Of a DNA stretch of 64,000 nt, positions 53,118 through 64,000 are shown in pieces. Numbering within the stretch: position 1 is the first letter of the stretch; each line of letters starts with the position of its first letter. Position numbers and translations under genes: made by a program. The notes below the pieces were generated by a model. The model saw only the letters and a program-made list of their open reading frames with translations. It was not told the DNA's origin and did not search any database. This stretch comes from Rotaria socialis (Eukaryota > Rotifera > Eurotatoria > Philodinida > Philodinidae): the NCBI GenBank assembly GCA_905331475.1, contig CAJNYU010000030.1, positions 372,001-436,000 of the forward strand. The letters are read 5' to 3'.

Positions 53118-55500
53118 TATCAAATGTCCTTTTAAAAATGACATTTGTAATGTGTTTCTTAATGATTATTATCAAAATCAAGTAATCAAGTTGCTATTAT
53201 AGTATCATACGTTTATCAATATTTTATATAGATGAAATCGATAACATTCGGAATGGAAAACAAATTGCTATTCTTTTTTTGAACAAATTGTCGATTTTAT
53301 TCGCTATGATTTCATGTTATTCTATAATCGCTTGTATTTATTGTCGGCATTTTAGTACTAATCAAAATGAAATTATTAAAAGAACCTGCCGCTAAATCTT
53401 CTTTTTTCATGCTGTTCTTGAATACATTGTTTATATACAAATCTACTCAACAGTTTTATAACCATTTTCTCGCATCTTAGAAGAGAATAAGTTGGTATAT
53501 ATAGCTACATATAAAATCTTATCTCTTTTGTTCAATAATACGGAAAGTCCATTATAATCATATAAATATGTCGCTATTGAACGTTTGTAGTTGTCCGACT
53601 GTTGATGATGAACATGTAAAAAACAGATCATCCTAAACATAAAAACATATTTAACAAATAGAAACGATCCCAGACAACTTGCTTTAGTACATTCAATTAT
53701 TTTCTTGTTGTTTTGTTTTTTATAGCGTCATATGGTACTTTTCCAGTCGACTACTAATACAAGTACCGTATCATTTAGTGGCTTCTTTTCTTGCTACTAT
53801 CAATGCACAAAATAATGATATTCATTGAACTGTGTGAACTTATTTAAAACATCAGAAAAAGAAATACATGATGAGAATCAATTGTTTTGACTACAATCAT
53901 TTTTTAGCACTTTTGTAGAACATATCTGAATTCTATTCTAACTTTTTTTCCCTTCGTAACAATTCATTCATCTGGTATAGACGAGAAAATAAGTGCCTAC
54001 ATTCATTTAGCAAGAAATAGATTTAGTATAGCTATCTCTCATTCAATATATAAATAGATTGATTTTTTCGTTTCTTTCCGTGACAATGAAGAAACTCCAT
54101 TTTCCACTTCAAAACAATTTTCTTTCTTAAGTGTTTACCACAAAATGATTCTATGTGTCTGAATAGAATTACATTTCAAATAGACAAACTATAAAAACTA
54201 CCTACTACTTTATAGTTACACATTTATAGACAAGCAGATTGCTCATTTCGAATTAATATGATAAGCAAGGAGAACTAATCAACGGATAGAACAGAACAAA
54301 GAAGAAGAAGAAGAAGAATGATGATTATAATAGTAAAAAAAAAAGAAAGAGAAAAATGAATGAGCTTTTTTCTTACGCACGAATAGCATAGTATAATTGA
54401 GTTTTTGATTTGTTCAATTGGACAATTATATGGCATGCAATATGAATAGAAGAATGTATGAATGAAAAAAGAAAGTCACAAAATAAATATAATCGATTGA
54501 CTTGATGAGAAAAAAATAGTACAGATAAGTATTTATTGAATGTATTTCTCCGATTATCAAGATAACTTATTTAAATGAACATGTTGCTTCCTAAAAACGA
54601 AACAGCAATCAACACAAGCATTGCTTCCAAACAACCAAACATTAGAATTTCAAGTTATTTTTTTTAAATTTCATCATATTCAAGTAGTATTTTCACTTAC
54701 TTTACTTAAATATGACAAGTATTTTAACATGTTATCAATTAAGTTTGAAAATAAATACAAATCACAGCCGGGAGTTCATAATGTCTATGTTTACATTTAG
54801 TCATTCATCTCTTTTGTAGTTTTATCGACAATATCTTTGAGTGTCTCTTCATTGACATCATAATATCAATATCAATATATATATATATATTTTTATTTTA
54901 TTTATTTATTTGCATATAGAGCTGTTGATAAGGTCACATGAGTACCTCATCACTAGCATCTATTCAAGAAACAGCCTGAGGCTTCCTTAATTCACCACAC
55001 TCCTTTTTTTCTTGCTTTACTACTAGAAAATGTCTATTGTCTTTCTTAGTGTTCTATAGTAATGATGAAGATTACAGTCGACAAAAAAAAATTGCAACGA
55101 AAAATTTTTTGCATGAATATTCAAAATATTTATTTAGTGTTTATTTGTCACAATATAAAAAAAAAGACGCAAGAATAACATCTTTTATTGCATCTACACA
55201 CATACGTGGATTTATAGTGATAAAATTCTTCTATTGTTGATTGGCTCTGTATGTTCAAGAAAGAGAGAGAAAAAAACGAATACTTTCACATAAGAGAGAT
55301 GATGGGATTGGCTGTTATAATAATATTTTTTCTTTTTTCTCTTCTGCTATTCATTGACGATAATAAATCGATCTCTTTCTTGCTCGTTTAACGGAAATAG
55401 TCAAGCAAATCATTTGTCTGTGAGGGTAAGAAAAAGATGAATAAAAGAGCTATTTTCTTGCTTAGCAATATCCAAAAAAAGAAGACAGTATCATTAAGAG
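53118..55500. other. Noncoding stretch upstream of FoxD
   Basis: AT-rich, with a (GAA)n run at 54300-54317 and a TATA run near 54880. No coding exon supported; it may contain regulatory DNA of the forkhead gene. Confidence 0.5.
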
Positions 55501-55553
55501 TACCATAGTGAACTGGAAATTTTTATATTATCCATTATTTTTAGTTCTTATCA

Positions 55554-56376
55554 ATGACTAAGTCATTATCAAACAACGAAGACATTGAAAGTCTCAGTTC
55601 TAATAATCATATATATTCTTATTCATCATCATCATCTTCTTCTTCTGCATCAAATCCTTCGGTTGATTTAAATTCCCATTCACCTATATCATCATTCTGT
55701 GGTGATATTGATGATGAACATAAAAATTCACAAGAAAAAACTCCATCAACCAAACAACATATTGTTAAACCACCTTATTCGTATATAGCATTAATAACGA
55801 TGGCTATATTGCAATCTTCATCACGTCGTTTAACACTGAGTGGTATATGTGAATTTATTATGACTCGTTTTCCATACTATAAAGAACGCTTTCCAGCTTG
55901 GCAAAATTCAATACGTCATAATTTAAGTTTAAATGATTGCTTTTTGAAAATTCCACGTTCACCAGGAAATCCAGGTTATAATAATTGTTTCAAACATTTG
56001 TAGAAAGAAAAAGTTAATTTTTTCCTAATTTTTAGGTAAAGGAAACTATTGGACATTGGATCCCGCAAGTGAAAATATGTTTGACAACGGTTCATTTTTA
56101 CGTCGTCGTAAACGTTTTAAGCGTTTAAATCAACATCATTCAGCTTATTTTCATCATCCACCACCATCATCATCATCATCATCATATCATCTGTTACCTT
56201 TGCCATTTACTCCTATGAAACGGTATGCTCCATTAGTAGTACCATCACTTTCTTTCCCATTGCTCACACCAATATCAACGCCAAATATTCAAATGAATCA
56301 ACAAACTTCATCAAAAACTTCATTTACAATAGACAATCTTATTGGAAACAATAAAACTAATATAAATTCTGTTTAA
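55554..56376 (+). CDS. FoxD: Forkhead transcription factor, FoxD type
   Basis: Two exons (55554-55974 and 56036-56376) join in phase to 253 residues. A full forkhead domain spans about residues 71-168: [40 protein letters not shown], then the basic wing [10 protein letters not shown]. These match FoxD most closely. A short C-terminal SFTIDNLIG resembles the FSIxxIIG motif of FoxD repressors, which supports the subfamily. The flanks are Ser-, His- and Pro-rich. FoxD proteins act in developmental patterning. The protein is small for the family. The intron splits a Gly codon inside the forkhead domain and uses a GTTATA donor. An acceptor-like TTTTTAG ends nine bases before the ATG. Confidence 0.92.
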
Positions 56377-56579
56377 GAACCTAGTCAGTATATGTCTGTC
56401 TGTGCCTTCCTTCTTTTTCTTCTTTTGATGTATGTATAGTCATAATAATATGATGATAACAACCAGTAAGAAAAATTCATTGGTCAGATGTACACTGATA
56501 AGAAATCTAAATTTTACAGAACGTTGTTCTTTCTTTTTCCTTTTTCTTAGTTATTGTCATCATGAAAAGCAATAAATTT

Positions 56580-59500
56580 TATTCTCAAGTAAATCAAATA
56601 GTCGACATTTCATCTGTTTTTGATGATATGCATCTACGATATCATTGTACTAACATAAGTCAAAATAAACAAAAAGGATAAATATCAATTGTTGTTATTT
56701 TAATAAGATCTCTGTATATACTTTCATTCGCACAATTATCGACAATAAAGAGAAAACAACATGTCGTTCTCTTCAATATTTTCTATGTTGTTGGTGTAAG
56801 GCTACAATCGTATGAAGCCTATTTTAAGAAGAGTAAGCAATAACAATTAGCTTAATCTCTCTCGGCTTCTATGGACAAACTGAGGATGAACATGATATGA
56901 GAACGAACACAGCTGTGTAAGCCTGGATGTTTTTGCGTATCTATTCGTCGTGGATGAATGCCATGAACATACAAATACATTGCCGAAATGTTTTCTTTAT
57001 AGTGATGCAATCTTTTTTTAAGATAGAAGCAGTTTTCTCTATGAGAAAACGCACGACCATATTTCCATGTTGTGAATGATGGAGAAAATTTTCAAACCCG
57101 ATGTTGCCTATGTAGAAGTAATTATTTAATAAAAGTATGCTTGCATAAATTTCATGTAGATTGGTAACAGAAAAATAAACCGTTTGGTTAATATTGTTTT
57201 TCATATTTATCTACAATGAAAGCGTTTTTAATCTTTTTTTTAACCTGAAATATATGTCAATTGATTGGAAGATACTGAAATTTAATTCTTTATAAAATTT
57301 ACTGAGAAAACTTGCTATGTCTTGAGAAGAAAACAACAGAAGGAGAATTTTCCACAGACATAGGATTTTTTCAGACTACTCTTAATGATGAAACGCGAAC
57401 TCTATTTTCTTACTCTGAATAATTTTTATGCATTTTGACGTTATATTGATTTAGGCTTTCTTAAATCATATGTAGTACTACTATGTAGAATGAAATGATA
57501 CAGTAACTGAGAGTCTATGCTTGATTTAATGAATATAGAAGAAAGAATGACGAAATTGCTAATTGTGTTATACAACAGAAAATGAAACAAAATTTCCAAA
57601 TTGTCAACAGTGAATGGCCATTGTTTTCAGCTTGATATCTATTTCTTATAGTACAAGACATTTAATGATTAGTTAATAATAATTAATATACAACAGGTGG
57701 AAAAATTATTTAAATAGTAGATTATTTAATGATGCGTATATCTCAAAAATCACTTAAGTCAGCTAGAATGATCTTACGTTAGTTTCATTATATGATTATC
57801 TATAGTGTCTATTATAGAGTTCTGTTAAAGATACAATTACAATATGCCACTTTACATTCTGCTAACATGAACTGATTACTTCCTATTGCAAACGGTTTCT
57901 CGGCTGTTTTAATTTAAAAATTTCTTTATCATATGTCTTTCAATATAGCCAACGGTATTGTACATAACCAGTACGATTCACTCTTACTGTTGTGTAATTA
58001 TGGATTAAAAAATCTTCTATTATTTTGACTTATACAAGAAATTTTCTATCAAAAAATGACAAATGATTTTTTTTTCATATTGTATTTCATAAAATGTTTT
58101 GATTACAATAGATATTTCTTGTTGAAAAACTTCTGCCAATTTGTTCACCCTTATACACCTATCTCAAACACATCTTCTGTATGTGACATAAAAACCGACG
58201 GTATCCCCTATATAAATTTTTGTTTACATCGTGAAGAGTAGGATTAAAAATTCATTGTAGCGTCAGCTATAATCAAATTGCAGATTTCATTATATACGTA
58301 CGCAGTTCATTTTTGTGTATAATGTTTGATTCATTAAAAATATCTTTGCATTATCAAGTATACGCTAAATGTCTCGTCAGAACCATAATCAATTTTTACT
58401 TCTATTTCTTCTTCTTATTATTATTAACAGAACCATGTTAGATAACTTAATTGATATAATCAGCTTTATATTGACCAAAAGTCTTGACATACCCAGGAAG
58501 CTCTGTTGGAAATAGATGTATTAGATTGAAAGGATCGATAGAATTTTTTCAACAAAAAACATCTATTTCAATAGAACATCTCAGATAATTTTCAATGATC
58601 ATCTTAATTGTGTATTGAACTATAGAATTTATGAAATATTCTATAAGAAAGTTTTTTTTTTAAATTTTTGTTAGAAAATATTCGATGTGGTCCAAAAGAA
58701 AGAAAGAAAGAAAGCAAACTTTTAAAACTAATATTCAAACAAAAGTTAACGTGAATAGTACTGGTCATGTGTAGTACAGTTATTTATATTGAATTAAATA
58801 TGGTAAAGAAAATTTTAAATTAAAACAAAAGTAGATAAGTTTATAAAAACAAATGGTTGAATAATATTGAAGCGATGAAAAATAGCATAAAATAATTATA
58901 TTATTAATAGAAACTCAATAGATCAACGGATGTGTCTAAGATTTTCTATTCTCATCCTAGAGACTATGGGATATAATCGCTGTAACAATCTTTGTATTGT
59001 ATTGTAGACATAATGAAAAGAGAACACGACAGAATATACCAGATGTCTGTAGGCTTTTAAATAGAGTTGTCTTTACAATTTTACCATAATATTGATTACC
59101 AGTAATTATGCTTCATATTTACTCTGACTAGTACGTGTTCATATTCAAATAATAATAATTCTTTAAGCTACAGAAAACAATGATTTTCACGTCAAACAAC
59201 TATTGGGTTTCCTAGTGCTTTGATGATGTTTGGAGAAACGAAAAAACGATGACATAAATTACTGACAAGATGACTAACGTAAGAAGCTATGTATGTATCG
59301 CTCTTGTTCAGTGTTTACAAAAAGATATCTTACATATCCTGTGTTCATCTTTGATGAATAATTTTCAGAAAATTAGTTCTAATTATGACTAGAATTCAAA
59401 CAGGTTCAATAATAAAACGCTGGAATTGATTTTAATACTAATATATATATATATTAGTACTAACTTCTAGATGACGCATCAAATTTAGGAAAAATCGAAT

Positions 59501-60480
59501 CAATGATTTAGTTTAATCTTGACATTTACTACCAAAAGAAATGAAAATGAAACAATTTTCCAAAATTGTTCTTTGGTAAATATTCAATTCTCTCATGTTT
59601 TAAATTGTTTAATAATTAAGTATCAATTTTGAATGATCTAGCTAATTTTATTAACATATTCAGCGTATGGAAAATTTCCTTCCTAGGGAAAAACGGAATT
59701 GAAAATTTATTTTTATTGATATAATATACACGTCGAAGCAAGACAGTGACTTATTTATTATTTATACGTGACAGAGAAGGAGAAAAATTAATTATTTTCT
59801 TTTGTGAAAAATAATTATTAAAAAGGAAAGATACATCTTCTTCTATTGACTACGCACAAGTAGAATGTGCTTCAAAAAGTCGTTAATATTCATTTTTGTT
59901 GTTTTGGAAATTCAAACTTTGAGACAAATTATTTAAATGATACTTGAAGGCAATCGATCTGTGTGCTTGTTGCAAGTGATGTAAAGTATTTTGCTGACAA
60001 CTTCAAGAACAGTCCTTCAAATTAGAGTGAAGAAATTTCTTTAATAATTCAAGCTTTGCATTTTCTTTCATATGCTCACTTATATCGGTGTAATAGGATG
60101 GGAAGATCGAAAGGATAAATTCCAATCATTATTAGATTTCTGTCATAATAGTTCGAGGAGAAAAGTAATACGAAAATAACACATAGACCAAAAAAGAAGA
60201 AGAACAAAAAGAATCAACAGCAGTGATAAAAACCTTAGTTTATTAATGATTTTTATTCTTGTTTATATCAGTAAATAATATTTTAGAACAAAAACCGATA
60301 AACATTTCTGGAATCCTTACAATTGATCGAACTCTTATTAATTGGATGAGAGATAAAAGGGTTAAAGATAGACTTATAATTCAGTAAAATAAAACAAAAA
60401 ATGAAATAATCGGAAAATAGGCATAAATAATGGTTGATGAAAAACACAGAAAAAAAAGGTGAAAACACTTTACATATATC
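56580..60480. other. Noncoding stretch between FoxD and the calbindin-like gene
   Basis: About 3.9 kb of AT-rich DNA. A (GAAA)n run lies at 58694-58714 and a TATA palindrome near 59443. Open frames at 56941-57204 and 58056-58241 show no domain or splice context. No gene supported. Confidence 0.55.
58694..58714 (+). repeat. (GAAA)n microsatellite
   Basis: About five tandem GAAA units. Confidence 0.85.
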
Positions 60481-60492
60481 TGTACAATTAAT

Positions 60493-61857
60493 TTAAGAAT
60501 CAGCTGGTTGAGCTAAAGCCAATAGAATCATTTTAAGTTCAGCTTTACTGATCTTTTTATCTCGATTACAATCACATCCATTTAGTAATGATTGTTTAAA
60601 TTGTTTTAAATCTTCATGGTCATAATCCTAGAAGAATCATACAATAGATTCGAAAAAAATAGTTGATCATCCTTTGAATAGTACCTTTTTAATTAAATCC
60701 ATAAGATCTTTAACAAAACCGTCAAGTTCTTCGTCTTCAATTACTTCATTTCCATCCTGTATTTAATAAATGAAAACAATAGAAAAATATTTTATTGAAA
60801 ATTTTACTTTATCATAAAGTTGAAATACTCGATCAAGATCCTGGGATGTTATTGATGAGCAACCCTATGGCAAGAACAAAAAAACAAATTGATAATTAGT
60901 TATTTTTAGTCACTTAGGAACTACCTTAAATATGGGCCGTAAAAGAAAATTTTCTTTTACTGGTAAAAGTCTAAAATGTTTTTTTTCGAAAATAATAATA
61001 CTTTCTCTCTTGATTCTATTGCTTACTTTGTCATTTCACTAAATTGCAATTTTCCATCACCATTTGTATCAAATATTTGTAACTATAGAAATTGAAAGAA
61101 AAGAAAAAACTGAAAGAATAAAATCAATTTTTTTACATACAATAGTATCAGTATATTCAATCAGGTTTTCTTCAGTTAAATTAGTTCCTCGACGTTTCGT
61201 TAAAAGTGCTTTAATAAATTGTTTTAACTCATCCGCTTCAATAAAACCGGAACAATCAGTGTCAAATTGTTTCCATATTTTCATAAACTCTACACTGGAT
61301 TCAAGTGGATTGTCTTTACGAAAAAGAAGAAGAAAATTTTCGTCTGTCGGTAATATTTCTGCTAACTAAAAACAATAATCTGAATAGTTGATAGATTAGA
61401 AAAAAACAAAACAAACTTCTCCAATTTCAATTTTTCCATCTTCATTTTCGTCATAAGCTTCTAAAAAACATTCTTTTAATTCTTTTAACACACTATCAGG
61501 TATTAACTAAAATAAAAGATATTAAATTAATCAAAAAAAAAATCATAAACTTTTTATGCTAAAAATCATTTTACTTCTGGTCCTGCATCATTTATATTAA
61601 CTGAGGATGCAAGTTCGCGTAGTAAATCATCTAATTCATGGCCTTCAATAAAACCATTACCTAGTTAAATTAAATTAATGAATAATTTTTATTTTCAAAA
61701 TATATATGATCTTACCATCAGTATCATAATGACTCCAAATTTCTATAAATTGTGCTGCCGTCAATGGTTTCAATTCTTTACTTTGTTCATCACGAAATTG
61801 TCGTAAAAAATTTTCCTTTTTAGTTTGACGTTGATCTACTTTTACAATAGTCGACAT
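60493..61857 (-). CDS. Calbindin/calretinin-type six EF-hand protein
   Basis: Nine exons (61857-61716, 61660-61575, 61506-61417, 61365-61141, 61082-61027, 60970-60925, 60864-60808, 60756-60685, 60627-60493) join in phase to 302 residues, near the size of insect Cbp53E and somewhat longer than vertebrate calbindin. Six EF-hand loops can be read in order: DTDGNGFIEGHE, DENEDGKIEIGE, DTDCSGFIEADE, DTNGDGKLQFSE, DKDGNEVIEDEE, DCNRDKKISKAE. Loops 1-4 look fit for calcium; loops 5 and 6 lack the central Gly. The family buffers calcium, often in neurons. The spacing PTDENFLLLFRKDNPL and LLPVKENFLL between hands is characteristic of this family. A 3' acceptor directly abuts the ATG. Confidence 0.92.
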
Positions 61858-61861
61858 CTAA

Positions 61862-63203
61862 AATTTCTCATAAATAGTAAAGATTCATTCAAGAAAAGAA
61901 ACTTCTATCGAATTAATGAAAGACAAATGTTTTTCAATCAAACAAAAGGATTGTTGAATTTAACCAGAAAAAGACAACTATATAAATATATCATGTGCAA
62001 ATGAAACTAATGTGCTGTGCACACACACAATATCTAGAATAAAGTCATTTATCATTTTTTCCTGCCTTTTTCCGTTCTTTCTTTCGAACGTTTCTTTTTC
62101 TCGTTTAACATCCATCTAACTGAAGTAGAGTGTCATCGCTCTTCCGATTCGTTCGGGACGTGATTCTGAATGTTACTACTACGTAGAAGCGGCTCGTTAG
62201 TGTTTAAATAGCATCGATGCACTTAGGAAAATGTGACGAATCGACAATATGTGGGCAAGTAGATACCTCGATGTTATGTGGCCAGCTGACGCGCGTATTA
62301 TTCTTATTCATGAGTGTTGCATGTATTTCATACAAGAATAAATAATAGCAAAAGACTTAAATTCAATGCCAAAGAAAAATATAATTTATCGAAACTAGTA
62401 GAAACAGAATATGTCGTTGATGAGCCTTTTTCTCACGTATTTATTTCATCCAAAAGAAGGAAAAAGTGAATGATTTCATTATACTACCGTTTGTCTGCTG
62501 GAAAATATTGAGCGGTAAAAACAAATTGATTGCATTATTAACAAACCTTGTCGTTTTCTAATCGAATGTTTACATTCACTTATTCAATAGCCTTATTAGA
62601 TTTTATATATAGCTAGTGATATTACTAGTTATATTAGTAATCGCAGTTGGATCGTATGAAAAGAATTCTAATGAAATTGTTACAAATCTGATAGTAAAGT
62701 AAATTTTCGTTATCAAGAAAATTGCTTTTACGGCTGCATTGTGCTGCATATGAAACAATGAAACTAAATGTATAGCAACAAAAAAAATGATCTATTGAAT
62801 TTTTCAGCTGTCTGATTTATGGCAATTTATTAATCTATTATTTATTTTTCCTTTTGTGTAAGATGGAAACTACTGGAAATACTTGTTGTCATACTACTTT
62901 GTTTATGCAATCAAAAATGAAATATATTTTGCACATATTCGTTAGAACATTTTTGACTAACAGAAAAAGTTCTTCCTTGAATAAATCGTTTTTGTAGCGA
63001 CACTAGCTGTATTGTGTAGGAGAAAATGAGCTACGCATACGATAACTACTACGTGAATGTTGGGATACTTTTTGAAAATACTTAAAAAACTGATTGTCAA
63101 GTTTTGATTTAGAAATTTACATGTACACAGATCTGAATAAGTATAGTCTATTTCTGAACGTTTAACATACCATTTCTGTAGAGTTATACGCACATATAAT
63201 TAT
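61862..63203. other. Noncoding stretch upstream of the calbindin-like gene
   Basis: Less AT-rich near 62070-62300, which may mark promoter DNA, but no definite element is assigned. No gene seen. Confidence 0.45.
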
Positions 63204-63991
63204 AGAGTACTCCAAGAATTCATTGAACAATAATTCGTAAAACTAAACTACTTATCAATTTAAATCAACTAATTTGTTTTCTAAGTGAAAGATACCACGG
63301 TGAAGTTTGCATTTGCGTGAAGAAACTTACGGTTCTCAATGTATTTCTTTTGAGTCGTATAAAAAGTCAGTCTTTTCAGTTTCTCAAAGAAAAAACATTT
63401 CATAATGTCTTAATGTCTCTGTTTCAAGTTATTTTGTTGGTTTTTTTTTCGGTGAGATTTATATCGACCGCATTTCGGGATATCGTTAATATTCATCTGT
63501 TTTATTGTCTAGGTGTAAAAGAAACCTACTAGTGTCAAGTCCAATGGTTATGAAACTTATAAAATCAAGTCATTGTTGGTAATTTATCAGTCATAGCTCG
63601 AAAATGTAAAATGACCGTATACGTTTCATATTTATCGAACTTGACACTACTGTTTGGTTTCTTTTTTTCAGCTAAGTAAGAAAACCAATGTATATTGACG
63701 ATATCCCGAAATATGGTTGATATCGGTCCGACCGAAAATCTAAATCAACAACACAATTTGAAACACTAAAAGAGAGACATTAAGAGAACATGAAATATTG
63801 TTTTTCTTGCCACTGAAAAAGACTGCTTTTTTTATAAGACTCAGAAGAAATACATTGAGAACCGTAAGTTTCTTCACACAAATGTAAACTTCACAGTGGT
63901 ATCTTTCACTTGGAAAGCAAATTAGTTGATTTAAATTAATAAATAGTTTAGTTTTATGAATTTATTTATCAGTGAACTCTTGGAACACTCT
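63204..63991. repeat. Large inverted repeat (foldback element), possibly continuing past the window
   Basis: Two arms of about 370 bp mirror each other around about 63597. AGAGTACTCCAAG at 63204 pairs with CTTGGAACACTCT at 63979-63991. AAACTTACGGTTCTCAATG at 63324 pairs with the matching inverse near 63870. CATTTCGGGATATCGT pairs with ACGATATCCCGAAAT. No transposase. Its outer end and any target duplication may lie beyond the window. Confidence 0.75.
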
Positions 63992-64000
63992 TTAGGTGTA

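Overview
This is a eukaryotic, animal-type window. It is AT-rich, and its genes are cut into many exons by short introns of about 45-75 nt plus a few of 0.4-2.2 kb. All recognisable genes are animal genes: PPIG-like cyclophilin, RagC/D, alpha-tubulin, a secreted carbonic anhydrase, a Rho GTPase, TMEM107, a RING/propeller protein, FoxD and a calbindin-type EF-hand protein. The compact genes, gene pairs about 100 nt apart, repeated 3' splice acceptors just upstream of start codons, and local duplicated blocks all fit a rotifer, probably bdelloid. That assignment is inference; no marker in the window proves it.

Layout. 1-4.9 kb (+): 3' part of a cyclophilin G-like (PPIG) gene. 5.0-7.6 kb (+): RagC/D GTPase, starting 121 nt after the PPIG stop, as in an operon. 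10.57-12.96 kb: foldback transposon with short terminal inverted repeats and a near-perfect 8-bp target duplication. About 13.6-19.7 kb: a diverged second copy of the PPIG-3'/RagC block, in which the PPIG exons have decayed and the RagC copy lacks its two middle exons next to an N in the assembly. 21.8-23.9 kb (+): alpha-tubulin with a clear TATA promoter. 26.4-28.4 kb (+): carbonic anhydrase with a probable GPI tail. 29.8-33.4 kb (+): a CARD-like domain fused to an APPBP2-like TPR protein, the most unusual gene here. 35.8-36.8 kb (-): Rho-family GTPase. 38.4-40.0 kb (-) and 47.6-49.6 kb (-): two TMEM107 paralogues on either side of a 1115-residue RING/coiled-coil/NHL-like protein (40.4-44.9 kb, -). 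49.9-50.5 kb (+): small CS-like protein. 52.1-53.1 kb: 971-bp nonautonomous DNA transposon with a perfect 8-bp target duplication. 55.6-56.4 kb (+): FoxD. 60.5-61.9 kb (-): six-EF-hand calbindin/calretinin relative. 63.2-64.0 kb: another large inverted repeat reaching the window edge.

Functional links are few, as expected for animal DNA. RagC/D belongs to amino-acid sensing upstream of TORC1; TMEM107 is a ciliary transition-zone protein and alpha-tubulin builds the axoneme, but their proximity need not mean co-regulation. The longer stretches between genes show no further gene I can support. All exon structures were read by hand from splice signals, reading phase and family similarity; none was checked against RNA.
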